Shown here one piece after another: positions 11,998 through 24,000 of a stretch of 64,000 nucleotides of DNA (positions are counted from its first letter, which is position 1; each line of letters opens with the position of its first letter). The notes under the pieces were generated by a model. The model saw only the letters and a list, made by a program, of their open reading frames with translations. It had not been told where the DNA came from and did not search any database. The position numbers and the translations under genes are program-made. The DNA is from Neoscytalidium dimidiatum (Eukaryota; Ascomycota; Dothideomycetes; Botryosphaeriales; Botryosphaeriaceae): contig CM074700.1 in NCBI GenBank assembly GCA_037367355.1, forward strand, positions 1,116,001 through 1,180,000, read 5' to 3'.

Positions 11998-13065
11998 ATG
12001 GCGCACCTCACCCACGCGCTCCCCTGGGCGGCCCTCAGCACGAGCCTCACGCTCACCAAGACCGGCCCGCGCGGCACACAGCAGCGCATCGCCGTCCTCG
12101 CCGCCACGCGCAGCCCCGCGGCCGAGAAGCAGCGGCAGCACTTCGTCCGCGCCTTCGCGCGCACGCTGGCCGACTTCTCCGCGACCGAGCGGCGCAAGTA
12201 CCCCGCCGACCCGCTGCTGACGTGCCCCGATGACAGCAAAAACAACAACCCGTTCGTCTTCGAGGCGTCGACCGCGGACGCGCTGGACGAGCATTTCGGC
12301 AAGGGGTGCGGGATGTACGCGGGCGACGCGCGCCCGGCCGAGCGGGTGGGCCGGGCGGCGTGGTGGATCGAGGGGGATTCGGGGTACGCCTGCGCGCTGG
12401 CGCGGGTGGTGATGGCCATGGTCGCGACGGGGCAGGTGCTGCCGCTGCTGCGGCTGGCGCGGTGGAGGGGCCCACGCGCCGGCGACGAGGAGGAGGAGGA
12501 GGAGGAGGAGGAGGAGCGGTCGTGTCTGATGCGGTATTGGCAGTATCCCGGAGCGGATCCGGGCTGGAAGAACGTGCTGAGGAGCGCGATGGAGGCTTAC
12601 GTGTGGCTGAACGTGATGGTCTGCTGGGAGGAGCTGTGGATGGTGTACGAGGATGATCAGGGGAAGAGCGGGGCGGTTGTGAAGGGGAAGGGAAGGACGG
12701 CTCAGCGCGATTATCGGGATGACCGCGCTTTTACGCGTGTGGTGTCGGATTGCACGCGCAGTCAAGACGGCGATACGTGGACGATACCGCATCGGGAGTT
12801 CTTTCGTGGCTGTTACGATTACGAATCGTCCGAACAGCTGAAGGAGATGGGAGTGGATCCGGTACACCCAGCAGAGATGGAGCGTTTGCGTGAGTATCTG
12901 AAGATGTGCTGGGAGCATCTGGTGCGCGTTCATATGGTGTTGGCTGAGGCTGGTGAGAAATTTGATTGGGAATATGAGTTGAAGGAGACTATATGTGTAC
13001 TTTGGGGAAAAGATGCGTTTCCGAATTTGTACGAGTGGTGCGGTTCACAAATCATCTGTCAGTAA
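11998..13065 (+). CDS. Hypothetical protein, GC-rich single-exon gene
   Basis: An intronless frame of 355 codons from an ATG at 11998. I do not recognise a family. The first half is strongly GC-biased, with alanine- and arginine-rich codons. An acidic run of nine to ten glutamates near residue 165 is encoded by a GAG repeat. The C-terminal half is rich in tryptophan, tyrosine and cysteine, with a long helical stretch EMERLREYLKMCWEHLVRVH and ends LYEWCGSQIICQ. No signal peptide or membrane segment is evident. The uneven composition and lack of recognisable domains suggest a lineage-restricted gene. Coding status rests on frame length, a GC3 bias consistent with this frame and the clean ATG. 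Confidence 0.65.
   Translation: MAHLTHALPWAALSTSLTLTKTGPRGTQQRIAVLAATRSPAAEKQRQHFVRAFARTLADFSATERRKYPADPLLTCPDDSKNNNPFVFEASTADALDEHFGKGCGMYAGDARPAERVGRAAWWIEGDSGYACALARVVMAMVATGQVLPLLRLARWRGPRAGDEEEEEEEEEERSCLMRYWQYPGADPGWKNVLRSAMEAYVWLNVMVCWEELWMVYEDDQGKSGAVVKGKGRTAQRDYRDDRAFTRVVSDCTRSQDGDTWTIPHREFFRGCYDYESSEQLKEMGVDPVHPAEMERLREYLKMCWEHLVRVHMVLAEAGEKFDWEYELKETICVLWGKDAFPNLYEWCGSQIICQ
12487..12516 (+). repeat. GAG trinucleotide microsatellite (poly-glutamate)
   Basis: About ten tandem GAG units lie in frame within the hypothetical gene at 11998-13065 and encode a poly-Glu tract. Tracts of this kind vary in length between strains. Confidence 0.85.
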
Positions 13066-14045
13066 CTGAAGCTGGATAGATACATATCCTTTTCTTAAGG
13101 GAAACATCATTCGGAAGTATTCGGCACGTACAGTACACATGCATGTGGATAATTACTGAATACCCAAAAGGCCAAGCTTTTTCCAACGGTGAGAGCACCA
13201 ACTACATAGAGATGAAGCTGAGCTCTCATCCTGAAGCGAAAATGTGGGGTTGTTAATCCCTACACATGATCGAGGCCACTATCGGCTCCCCGGGAATTTC
13301 CGCAGATATTGCACGATGATGAAAAGGCACAAATAGCAGTGTTCATTTACAAGAGTGGACCTAACGTTGGGCTACTCCCGATCTATCACAAGTGAGGCGC
13401 AAACATTAACATCGACGATGCTTACGCAAAATGCAAGTATGGGGACTCTAGAGCAAGACCTCCCTGCTACTCGCATGCAAGGCGCATTCGGCTCTTGCGT
13501 GAGGTCCTTGCGCGGTGAACTGTTACGTTCGATCCTTTATGGTCTAGTGTTGCCATTGGGTAATAGAGAAGCACGCGCAAGCGTTGAGGGAGTCTATTAC
13601 GCTCTGTGAAAGACGGCTAAACCGCTTGGTTTATAACTGCCGTATTTAGACAGGAAAGATATATAGTATAGAGTAGGAATAAGAAATTATGGTGTGTATA
13701 ACAGTAAATCTATGAATTCAAAGAAGTAAGCTTATTCAGTACAGTAAACATTATTCGGCTAAACTCATTCCAGCCTTATTCCCACCTGCAACGTTAAACG
13801 ATACGCGGAATAGCTTCGTATGCAGCCAATGCGAAAATGCGTGCTTGTTTAGTGTAACGAGGATCACTGTCCTGGGTCTTTACGGGATGCAACGGCTGAT
13901 ACTACTGGACTCCATTCTCTCTCCCTCTCGAACTGGTGCCGACCCGGTAGAGGCAGAAACCATTCAAAAACGGCAAGTTGCACGCGAGTAGCTGAGACCA
14001 GATCTAGATAATCTTGAAATTTTCTCTTCTAGTCTTCTTTAAGCC
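13066..14045. other. Intergenic, AT-richer
   Basis: No recognisable gene. An 84-codon plus-strand frame at 13355-13609 has no domain. The stretch at 13640-13760 is AT-rich. This separates the orphan gene from the PAD1-like pseudogene. Confidence 0.5.
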
Positions 14046-14400
14046 TTACCAACGCCTGAAATTGCCCAAATCCGAACCATAAGCACCAACCATTCGTCCT
14101 ACGCTCTGATTTACAATATCTTCTACAGAATCTACATACGTATAGAAAGCTAGCACTGGTGGGAAAATTACCACTCGCTGCTTCGCAAGCTCGAGCATGT
14201 TTTCTAGATAGATTACAGTACTAAAGTGGCGTCTCCTTCACGGCCACGCCTAGTTCTCTCTGTTCCTTGATCGTGACGTCCGCAGCTTGAGCCACAAGGT
14301 CGTCTGCAAACCCGGTGCGAACAGCCGAGAGCGTGCGCATGCTACACGGTACGATGATAATGCCATCGACTTGGAAGCTGCCGCTACTGATACTGTTATG
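14046..14400 (-). pseudogene. Flavin prenyltransferase (PAD1/UbiX family) pseudogene
   Basis: Reading the minus strand from 14400 gives the core of a UbiX/PAD1 enzyme: ISSGSFQVDGIIIVPCS, RTGFADDLVAQAAD and KEQRELGVAVKETPL. The next codon is TAG (14221-14223). The family sequence then resumes in another frame as VIYLENMLELAKQRVVIFPP, AFYT, SVGRMVGAYG and NFRRW, ending at a TAA (14046-14048). Seven bases sit where the family has about one codon, so the break is a small indel plus a stop. Further upstream (about 14400-14640) only scraps of the N-terminal half can be traced, with several stops. The intact enzyme makes prenylated FMN for FDC1-type decarboxylases; no FDC1-like gene is present here. 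An intron cannot explain the break because there is no room or signal. Confidence 0.8.
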
Positions 14401-14706
14401 GCAGGTACGCTTAGCGCAGCGCTAGCGCCGCTGGGTAGTTTAGCTCCTCCGCTCTCTCAAGACGGGGAAGGAGACAACAACGAATACAAGTACTTACGAG
14501 GTTATGCTCCAACACTAATAATGAGTCCGACTTCACTTTCGCTAGACCATATTTGCACGGTATCTTGATTGGAAGATTTGCATTCACCCGCCATGGGCTG
14601 CTCCAAAAATGTACATCAAGTTGAAGATGATTAATATTTACAGTAATCCAGCGAAAGTTTCCTTTTTCCTCTCATTTTTTAGATGGTGTCCTTTCATACA
14701 AGATTC

Positions 14707-16300
14707 TCAGAAGCGCCCTGGAGAGAAATCAGCACTTTGAAATTCTTCGAAGGAACGAACGGCAGTGGGCGTAGGGAGACTTACTGAACTTGGCGGTCGA
14801 GTTGCTGGCACCACCCTGGAGCTTGCCAATACCAGCGTTAGAAACCACGGAGGCAGCAGCCTCTTCAGCGCTGACAGCCTTGAAGATGGAGGTAGCGCCG
14901 TTGAAGCCCTCGAGCACGCTGGTATCTTTGTAGGTGCCGAAGTCACCGGAGCCGGTCAAGCTGTTGGCAACGCAGTTACGCTTGAGGTAGCTGGAGCAAG
15001 AGCTCTCAGAGCCTTCGGGGGTGTTGAAGATGGCACCACCCTCAGAGGCAGACTTGGAGGTGATGGGCTGGTTGCAGTCGTTGAAGGTGTTGCCCTCAAG
15101 CAGAACCTCGGCACCCGAGCCGATGTCGAAATTATGGCCCTTGTTCGTCTGGAAGACGTTGTTGACTGCGTGGAAGGTAATGCCAGCGCCGTCGGCACCG
15201 CCAATCTTGGGCGAACGACCCGAGGTGTCGTGCATGTAGTTGTTGGCGAACGTAATCTGGTCGTCGGCACCGTAAACGAGCATGGTCCAGTAGTGCTCAC
15301 CGTTGCAGGAGGCAGACCAGTCGGTGGTACCGTCGAACTCGTTGTTGGAGATGGTGACCTTACCAGCCTTATCGTAACCGGTAACGATCATCTGACGGCC
15401 AACGAGAGAGATCTTGTTGTGGTCGACTGCGCATCAGAAGAGTCAGCTTTGCTATTCGTTTGGAGGCATGTAAAGAGGGAGGCGTAAGGCGAGTTGGTGT
15501 ATGCGAAATTCTCATGGAAACGCGCGCGCCCGGAAGGCCCAATCCGACACGAGGTATCAGGCCAGCGTGGGGCGCATTGACAGCTGCCAGAAACTACCAG
15601 TGGCATGAAACGCTCGTGTAGTTGGTGGTGTGCCTCGACGTTCGTATGAAATTGCCTGATTGGGCATAGCGCGTTTCCAGATTCGGGGATGTTAAGGCCA
15701 ACCAAAGCTTCGGGAAGACTTACTCCAGACCTTGTCCGAGCCGGCGAGCGTGATGGCATCACCACCCCAGATGTACTGAGGGTTGAGGTCGGTGATGTGG
15801 ATGTTCTGAATGATGATATTCTCGACGCCGCCAGTCAGACGGAGACCCTTGCCCTTCAGGACACCCTTGTCGCCGACGCCGACGATGGACTTGTTGCTCT
15901 TGACATTGATGCCCTCCATAGCAGCCTGGTCGTACTTGACATCGACAGAGGAGGAGCCATCGCCGGCGCTGCCATTGTCGCACCAGTTGGCCTCGTTGAT
16001 GGCGTCCTGGCCACCATTGCCGGGGCACTTGTTGCTGGCGGGACGGCAACCCTTCTCAGACTTGGTTCCCTCGGTGCCGAGGAAGTTGAACTCCTTATCG
16101 ATGAGAACAACGCGCGGGGTCTCGTCCTCGAGCCAGGAGATGAGCTCGGCAACATCGGAAGGAGCGGCCGGGGTAGCGTCGCCGCCACCAGTGACGCCGG
16201 CAGCGAAGCCAGTAGGGGTGCCAACGACACCGCTCTGGGCGGCGACGAGAGCAGGCAGGAAGAAAGCTGCAGCGCGGCAGACGGCAGCGATGTTGACCAT
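14707..16300 (-). CDS. Pectin lyase (polysaccharide lyase family 1), secreted
   Basis: Three exons: 16300-15724, 15426-14785 and a short 14717-14707, encoding 409 residues. If the last intron is retained the frame instead stops at 14729. An N-terminal hydrophobic signal peptide ends near LVAAQSGVVG. The body is a right-handed beta-helix: NIIIQNIHITDLNPQYIWGGDAI, WIDHNKISLVGRQM spanning the first splice, KVTISNNEFDG, HYWTMLVYG, NYMHDTSGRSPKIGG (the conserved arginine region) and VNNVFQTNKGHNFDIG. It should cleave methyl-esterified homogalacturonan by beta-elimination outside the cell. The first intron is 297 nt, several times longer than most in this window, and no coding sequence is needed inside it because TGG-ATC-GAC joins cleanly. 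It is divergent from the Sec14-like gene across 1.9 kb. Confidence 0.9.
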
Positions 16301-18245
16301 ATTGGCGGATGTGATGGGATTCGTTGAAGGGGGGAAAAAAAGAATGTGGTTTACTGTTTGCAGTTCCGGACTACAAATGGTACGAAATGAGTGGCCGTGG
16401 CACTGGAAATACTGGAAAAGACTTGGAAACGAGAGAGAAAGAGGAGTATCCTAGAGAACAAAAGGTACAGGACCGCCGGCGCTGGAAGGTTTATAAACAG
16501 AGTCTACATGCGCCGCGCCACCACAGCGGGGAGGCGTCCATTGTGGCAGGGCTCGCTAGAAACAGCGGGCCTGGAGGAGCAGCTGAGGCGGGAACATCGT
16601 CAGTGGTAGCTGCTCGTCGCGGATATCTCCTGTTTCCGCAGGCAGTTCATCTTGTTGGGCAAGGATGGGATGCAAACGAAACAGCGCTATGCCTGGCTCT
16701 CACGGGGCCATGGGTGATACGACCGCCCTACGGGTATAAAACGCTCGGCAAATGCACAGCTCTGATTTGTGCAAGCGGCGGCGGTAGTGCCGAGCGCCTA
16801 TTTTCAGGATGCGAGGACGGAGCAGAGCTATAGATCCGAAACAAATCGCGGAGTGCCAAGAACCCCGTTGATGTGCGCGAGCGGACGATCGAGGCGGACT
16901 CGCAGAAATCAAGCAACGGGAGCGGCGGGACAAGAGTGAACACGAGCATATTGGCAGCAGGTAGATGAAAAACAGCCACACAGCAGAGGAGACGCGCAAC
17001 GAGGTGAATCTGCCATGACTTGCGGCTCGGATGGCTAGTGACTTCGCCCGGCAGCCCAACGCTGACTGCGGTCGACGCTACAGCGGCGCGCCAGACTTCG
17101 TTGGTGGCCAAGGAATGTACATCGCCTTGCGTGCCTGACGTGGTGTTGTGCAGAGCAGCGGCGTTTCAGGAGGCCTCAGGCAGCTGGCAAGCAAACAGAC
17201 TTCGACGGAAGGAGGTTCGCAACCGCCGGGGTCGCAGACTGTCCCAAAGCGAGCGCCGCCGACGCAACGGATTGTGCATCGGAGTGTAACAAAGGCTCGG
17301 GATGTATTGCCGTCGGACGGGCATAATCAGCAATGGCATTCAGCAGCAGGCGAACGTGATTGATGGAGGAACTGAGTGGTGGTGAGCTCACGCGCGGCTC
17401 GGCCATCTGAATTGCAGGAGACCGTCGCTGGCGGTGGAGCGGATGACGATCGGCGGCTGGTCTCCGCAGTGGATGCAGGAGTTGAAAAGGCGGGCAGGTG
17501 CCGCTGCTGCGACTGGAGGAAGGTACCGCGAAGGACGGGGGAACACGGGAAGAGGAGGAGGGGAGCGGACGCAGGGGCGGAAATCGAGGTCGCTCATTCG
17601 CATGTTCGCGTGTTCGCTCGACTTGGTCCCTTTACGGCGGCGGTGAAGCTGGTCGCGGCGTGCTTGGGCTGACAGAGCCGACTGGCAGGCCGGACAGGAC
17701 GCGGAAGAGCGGCCGTGTCGGAGTCGGAGGCGGTCGGGCGTTTGCTCGTGACCGCGGCGGGCAGGGAGCAGGGAGCAGGGCCCTCGGGCGCAGGGCACAG
17801 GGAGCAGGGAGCAGGGAGCAGGGAGCCCAGGTGCCAGCGGCAGTGCGCTCCGCATCCCGGCCGCCGCGGCCAAACAGCCCAGTGACAGCACAACGGGCCT
17901 GCGGCTCTGCGCTGGCTCCCAGGCAATTGGCTTCGCACTCCAAGGGCCCAAGACACCTCGCTGCAGGGCTGCAAGGAGCGGAGAGGCCGCGGACGGACAA
18001 AGACTCGGCCGATCCGACAATCCGATGATGACATACACGGGCCCGTCGGCATGCGGCAGACGGCGGCTGCCCAGCGGGACTTTTTGCTTCCGTCAGCCGC
18101 CGTCGACGCCCTGCTTATGTACGAGTGAGCGCTGGAGTTCAGCTCGCTCGTCATACATACAAACACACTTCTCCCAGCTGATCCTCTGCTTGCGCGTGCG
18201 GAATTCGAAAACCCCTGCCAGTCGCGCACAACGCCCTCCGCAAAC
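16301..18245. other. Long GC-rich divergent intergenic region
   Basis: About 1.9 kb lies between the divergent pectin lyase and Sec14-like starts. Many overlapping frames are open on both strands because of high GC content, but none shows a domain, and the best ones mirror each other. It contains a GGGAGCA-type tandem repeat at 17762-17828. Confidence 0.6.
17762..17828. repeat. Imperfect tandem CAGGGAG heptamer repeat
   Basis: The heptamer CAGGGAG recurs in two short arrays separated by a divergent stretch of about 20 bases (CAGGGCC, CAGGGCA variants). The unit is not a multiple of three and lies in non-coding DNA upstream of the Sec14-like gene. Confidence 0.8.
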
Positions 18246-20211
18246 ATGGCCAAGGACGATACAGAGCTGCAGCGCATCGACTCCTACCAGTATCCCTCGG
18301 CGCATCTGGGCCATCTCACCGAGAACCAGCAAGCCGCCCTTGAGAAGTTCAAGGACCTGTGCCGCGATGCTGGCTACTACCGCCCGCCCGGCGTCGACGG
18401 CAAGAAGATAGCCAGCCATGACGACGAGACCATGCTGTGAGCCACACCATCTTTGAGCCCAGGCCTCCGGGCCTTTGCTTTGGCTCCCCCGCTGACTGCC
18501 CGCCCGCCCAGCCGCTACCTGCGAGCCCGCAAGTTTTCCCCGCCCGACGCCCTCAAGCAATTCAAGGACACCGAGGACTGGCGCAAGGAGAATGCCCTTG
18601 ACCAGCTGTACGACACCATCGATGTCAAAGAGTACGAGGAGACCCGCAGATTAGTGAGCCGCTGCCCGCCCGCAATTTCCTCCCTTCGTGCCTAACCGCC
18701 TACCTCTGCCTCGTAGTATCCGCAATGGACCGGCCGCCGGGACAAGCGCGGCATTCCCGTCTACTTATTCGAAGTCGCCCACCTGAACGCCAAGAACATG
18801 GCCGCGTACGATACGAGCCATAAGGAGCAATCAGCAAAGGCTCCCGTCGCCGGCAAAGTCTCCACCAAGATGCTGCGCCTATTCGCTCTCTACGAGAACC
18901 TCACCCGCTTCGTCATGCCCCTCTGCTCCGCAATCCCCGAACGAGGCTTCCCGGAAACCCCCATTTCCCAGAGCAACAACATTGTCGATATCTCAAAAGT
19001 CGGTCTGAAACAGTTTTGGAACCTGAAGGGCCACATGCAGGACGCCAGTCAGCTGGCCACCGCCCACTATCCGGAGACCCTTGACAGAATATTTGTGCGT
19101 GCCAGAGCAATCCCTGCCCAGTCGCACCCAGCTAATGCTTAGCTCCCAGATCATCGGCGCACCTTCATTCTTCCCTACCGTCTGGAGTTGGATCAAGCGG
19201 TGGTTTGATCCCATCACAGTGTCGAAGATTTTCATCCTCACCGACAAGAACATGAAAGAGACCCTTGAGCAGTACATAGATATCGAAAACATCCCCAAGA
19301 AGTATGGCGGCAAGTTGGACTTCGAGTTCGGCGACATGCCCGTGCTAGAGCCAAAGATCGTCGAGCGCTTACAATTCATAAACCCCAACGTGCAAAAGGG
19401 CTCCAACACCATCCCAACGGGGCCGGTCAAGTGGGAGGAGGCCCTGGACGGCACCGTGCAGGCCGTGGCCGTCGGCAGCGAGGACGGCAAGGCGCGCCGC
19501 CAGATCGTGGCCAACCTGCGCGCCAACACCAGCCTCAAGGCCATGCACGCCAGCTCCATCGCCGGCACCACGCCCGTCATCGAAAAGGCCGACCCCCTGG
19601 CCACCACCACCGGCACCTACACCCAGCCTGCCGACGACTCCGCCGCCGTCATCCTCGAGACCCCGCCCAATGAATCCTCCACCACCTCCTCCTCCTCCGA
19701 GTCCGACAAGCCCGGCGCCGACGCGGCGAAACCGACGGAGCAGCCGCAGACGAATGGGGACAACGGCGGCGGCGAGAAGACCAGAACCGGTACGTCCGAA
19801 ACTCGCTTCGCGGCGCAAGCCGAGACTCACGCGCGCGACCAGCTGGCGGAGGGGACGCCGCATGATGCCGTCAACGACCACGGCAACGGCGACAAGACGG
19901 TGACCATGGAGCCCGGCACCGTCGGGCAGGCCCCCAAGGACGTCTCGCAACCCTTGCCTAGCGGAGAAGAGCCCGAGCAGAAAGGTTACGTGGACCAGGC
20001 GAAGGAGACGGTGGGCGCGGTTGCGGGGAAGGCGAGTGAAGTCGTGGCATCAGCAGCGGCGACGGTGGGGTTGGTGAACGGGAAGAAGAACGGAGATGAG
20101 TCGGAGAAGGAGGTGAAGAAGGAGGACGAGAGGATTGACAAAATGGAGGGTAAACAGGTCGAGGAGTACTTGAGGGGGCAGAACGCTTCGACCGCCGCTG
20201 CAGCTGCATAG
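18246..20211 (+). CDS. Sec14-like phosphatidylinositol transfer protein (CRAL-TRIO domain)
   Basis: Four exons: 18246-18436, 18512-18653, 18717-19094 and 19150-20211, encoding 590 residues. The N-terminal CRAL-TRIO-N helices (LTENQQAALEKFKDLC, then LRYLRARKFSPPDAL) and the lipid-binding fold up to about residue 330 (YPQWTGRRDKRGIPVY, RFVMPLCSAIPERG, NNIVDISKVGLKQFW, IFIIGAPSFFPTVWSWIKRW, KKYGGKLDF) are typical of Sec14 proteins, which exchange phosphatidylinositol and phosphatidylcholine between membranes. The last 200 or so residues are low-complexity and acidic, rich in Ala, Thr and Pro, ending KKEDERIDKMEGKQVEEYLRG and an Ala run. They lie outside the fold and are probably disordered. Frame and phase join at all three introns. 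Confidence 0.9.
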
Positions 20212-21028
20212 GGTGCTTGCCTGTGTTGGTTAAGTATCTCCCTTCTTTCGGCTTTTGGATTTCGGCAGCATTATTCTGCCGGTGTTCCTTAATTCTCTTT
20301 CTCGGCTTGCTCACGTTCGATTCTGCGCTTTTTTTTTAATCATTTTTCGACGAATATTTCACGGTATCCCGTGGAATAGAAGCGGGCCTCTGCTCAAAGA
20401 AGACTGAAGCCCTTTGAGACGCAGTTCGTATTAGATTTGCGGGCGTGCTGATTACCAAAAGGAGAGAAGACCATGTATAATTAGTACATTTACCAGGCTG
20501 CAGGTAGTAGCGGCCTACTTGAGCAGTGTTAGCTGCACGGAAATAAACATAAACAGCGAAAACAGCAAAAGAAGAAAACTCATCCAGAAAATAGGAGGTG
20601 TGCCATCGGACTTGTCAGGGAATTTCTTTGTTATAACGTCATGATGGCGGAAGGTAGTTCAAGTGCCGGGTCAACACCCTGTTTCGTTCATCGCTGCTTT
20701 TGCATTATTCACGAGGAAACGGCTGTTCACTTTAGTTCCATGGTTCTGCTTTCAAATCAACAAAGATGTGTCTCAGCCATAGTATAAATCTTCAATTCAT
20801 GATTCTCCATCTTCCCGATCAAGATATACCGCTTTTGCCAAACTAAGCCTCCATGACATTACAAGGAGAAACAACTGTAAAAGGTCGATTGCAGAAAGAA
20901 CGCCCACCAATGCAGCTCCTCTTTCCTTCGCTCATCATCCAACTTCTGCGTATAATCCTGACCGTAGCACTCATACACCCGTTCTTAATCTCAATCCTCC
21001 TCCCATCACAAAACACAATTGTTTACCT
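20212..21028. other. Intergenic between convergent genes
   Basis: About 800 bp of 3' flanking DNA between Sec14-like (plus) and POM152 (minus). A T-run is present near 20330. No gene seen. Confidence 0.6.
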
Positions 21029-24000
21029 CTAATAACCCAGCCTCGCTTGGTCCCCACCCTTGATCTTTTTCCTCTCCGACGACGCCCCACTCCCATCCGG
21101 GTTCTTGCTGAAACTGCACCATGCATCCCTGATGCTGATGACCTCGTACGTACCCTCCTCGCTCGCCTTGATCCTCATACTGTACTCTCCGCTCGTCAGG
21201 GTCCGCGTCTCCAGCACCCTGCTGCGCTGGCCGGGGCGCGCGTTCGTCGACCGCGTGTACGTGAACTCGAACGGCGGGGTGCCGCCGAACTCGAACAGGA
21301 TCTCCGCCTCGCCGCCCTCGTGGATGTCGACGCGCGTTTCCTTTCCGCGCGAGACGCGCGCCGAAGGCATCTCGTGGATGGTGGCGGCGAGCCGGACATT
21401 GGCGCGGCAGTGCGACGCGCTGTCCGCGACGCCCGTGATGGCGAACGCGCCCGGCTTCTCGGCCAGGCGGCGGAATGTCGTGCCCTGAGACACGGCCTTA
21501 AGTGTGGCGCCGTTGAACGTGTAGAAGACGGAGAACGGGACGGCTCCCGAGAGCGCGTACGACAGGCGGTCGCCAACGCAGAAGTCGGTGCGCGTGTCGA
21601 GCGGGGCGATCGCCGGTGCGTTATGCACGGCGATTTGCACGCGTGGGGCGTCGCGGCTGGCAGTGGACAGAGCTGGCTTGTCACGGCAACCGCGGGCGTC
21701 GCGGACCTTGCGAATTGTGAGGCTAGACATGCCGAGGTGGAGGTGCCGGTGAGGAATCTTGATGTTGTGCTTTGTTGATGGGATGTTGGGGAAGGAGAGC
21801 GTCTCGGCTTTGCTGGAGCCGGCATGCTTGAGATTGACTTCCAGGTGGAACGGTGGAAGGCCAGTGAATTCGATCGGTATGACTTCTTCACCGTCTTCCT
21901 CACTGGTGCAATAACTGTAGGTTTTGCCGGGGTTCTGGAATTTGGCTGATGGACGAGGGTTAACAAGTTGCTCAACCCTGAGCGGCTGGAATGTTCTCGG
22001 ATCATGATCGTAGTTGTTGTCGGCCAACTCAGTAAATTTATACTTGTGGACTCCAGCCCTCGAGGTGTCCATCGAGATTGAGGCAATATTGAGCGCTGCG
22101 TTGATTGCCCTGACCTGGTATCCAGATCCTGGAGCATGATGCTCGTACTTGATCGTGTACGGTGGACTGCCCGTAAGGGCGACATCCAAGCTGTCTTGAT
22201 CGCCTTCGCAGATCTCTTGTCTAATGTACTTATCGCCAGTGTATGTGACTGTTGATGTTTCCGGAATCCTGATGGTTGGCCTAGGAATCAAGCTGACCTC
22301 GAAAATTTTCGCAGCGGGATCAACTGAACCAGGACAGATGGCATCGTGAACATCCAGCAGCTCGTAGAGACCCTTTCCATTGACGTCAAGAAAGTCGTTG
22401 GCGTTTCCGAGCTTCTTTGTGTGGACATAGTCATCGGGATCTTCGGCGTTCTTGTACTTGACATCCCATGGTCCTTTTCCGGTGAGGCGAAGGGGCAGCG
22501 CAACCTTCTTGCCTTCCAGGGTGCGGAGGCTACGCCGGCCTTCAATTTGGCCAAAGTATCCCTTAGGCCGTTCGTGGCGGACACTGATTTTCGCTTCTTC
22601 CTTCAAAAATTCCTTGCAGCCAACAGCGTCCGTCACGCTCGCCAGAGCCAAGGTGTATTCTCCACCCTGGTCGAGAGGTTCGGTGGTGATCGTGAAAGTT
22701 TCAGTTTCGATGCCAGTGATCTCTCTCTTGACTCTCTTGCGTGCATGAACGAGTTCGTACTCCAGCGTCCATGGACCTTCGCCCTGCATTTTGACGCCAA
22801 ACGTGACCGGCTCATCGATACAGGCTTCAGTCTTCGCAGGAGCGTAGACAAAATGTGCCGAAGCCGACGGTTTGACATCTTGTTCGAGGACAAGATTCTT
22901 ACGGGTGAGCGAATGACCTTTGTAAACTTGGTCGCTGACGCTGGTGAAAGAGTATGTGTAGTGGCCAGCTTCTGGAGGCATGATATCCACCTGGCCCCTG
23001 AGACCTGTGACATCCACATATTGCACCTGTTCGACTTTCTCGCCCTTTTTCCGCATTGAATACGCTACCTTGAATGGAGGCGTACCAATGAGGTCCAGAT
23101 TCACCCGCAAGCCAAGCGGCCGGTTGGCGCACTTATCGAAAATCGGGGCGCTGGAAATATCCAGGTCGGGCTCCGGAGGGTTGAGGAGCAGACATGAAGC
23201 GGGTTCCTCTACATCTCCAGCACAAGTGTCTGTTGAGACCGATTTGAGCGTATACAGACCGCTCTTCTGTATTGTGATCTTCTGTCCAGCGCTCTTGAGA
23301 ACCTCAATCTTGGTTCGGTTGGCCGCTGTGTGTTCTCCATCTGATGATAATTCTTCTTCAGGAGTGAACATATATTCGACTGTGTGTTGGGTGTCCGACA
23401 AAGCCTGCCTGTTTGCGGCCGTTGAAGAGAAACGTATCGGAAGAGGGGCCTTTTGACCCTTGGCGACGCGGAGGGGATGCTGAGTATCACAACCATGCAA
23501 GTTGATGGTTGGCCGTTCGTACACGTAAAATGCACGTTGCAACTTCTCATCCAACTTGGGGGTCTCGCCTTCTTCAATCTGAGTGGAATATTTGATAACA
23601 TTCCCCAAAGCATCGGAAACCTCGTCCACAGAGTATGCCCACAAACCAGACTGCGAGAGCCCATCACTGAGCGAGACTTCAATGGAATGCGCACGAGCCC
23701 AGGAAACGTCCACTGGCCCACTGCGGATCAAGGCATCGGATATAGAAGAGCGAGAGCGAGGGGAGACGTAGTCGTCTGGCTGGAGGAATTCGCTCTTGGA
23801 CTCGCGTTCCCTTCCTTCGACCATTCTACGGTACTTGAGTTGTAGCGGAGGCGTTCCAGTGACCACGATTCCGATGTCTGCAGATTCACCCTTGCAGCGA
23901 GTCTTACTGCTGGGCTTGATGCGAGCCTCAGGACAAGAAACAACCATGGCCTCTGAAACGCGTGTCTGGACCTCGAGCTTCGACTCGTCAACAACCCTAC

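Noticed and set aside
14765..16454. Plus-strand frames of 240, 212 and 214 codons
   Set aside because: They are antisense to the pectin lyase exons.
16310..18245. Many GC-rich frames up to 227 codons
   Set aside because: Mirrored on both strands, with repeats and no domain; treated as non-coding.
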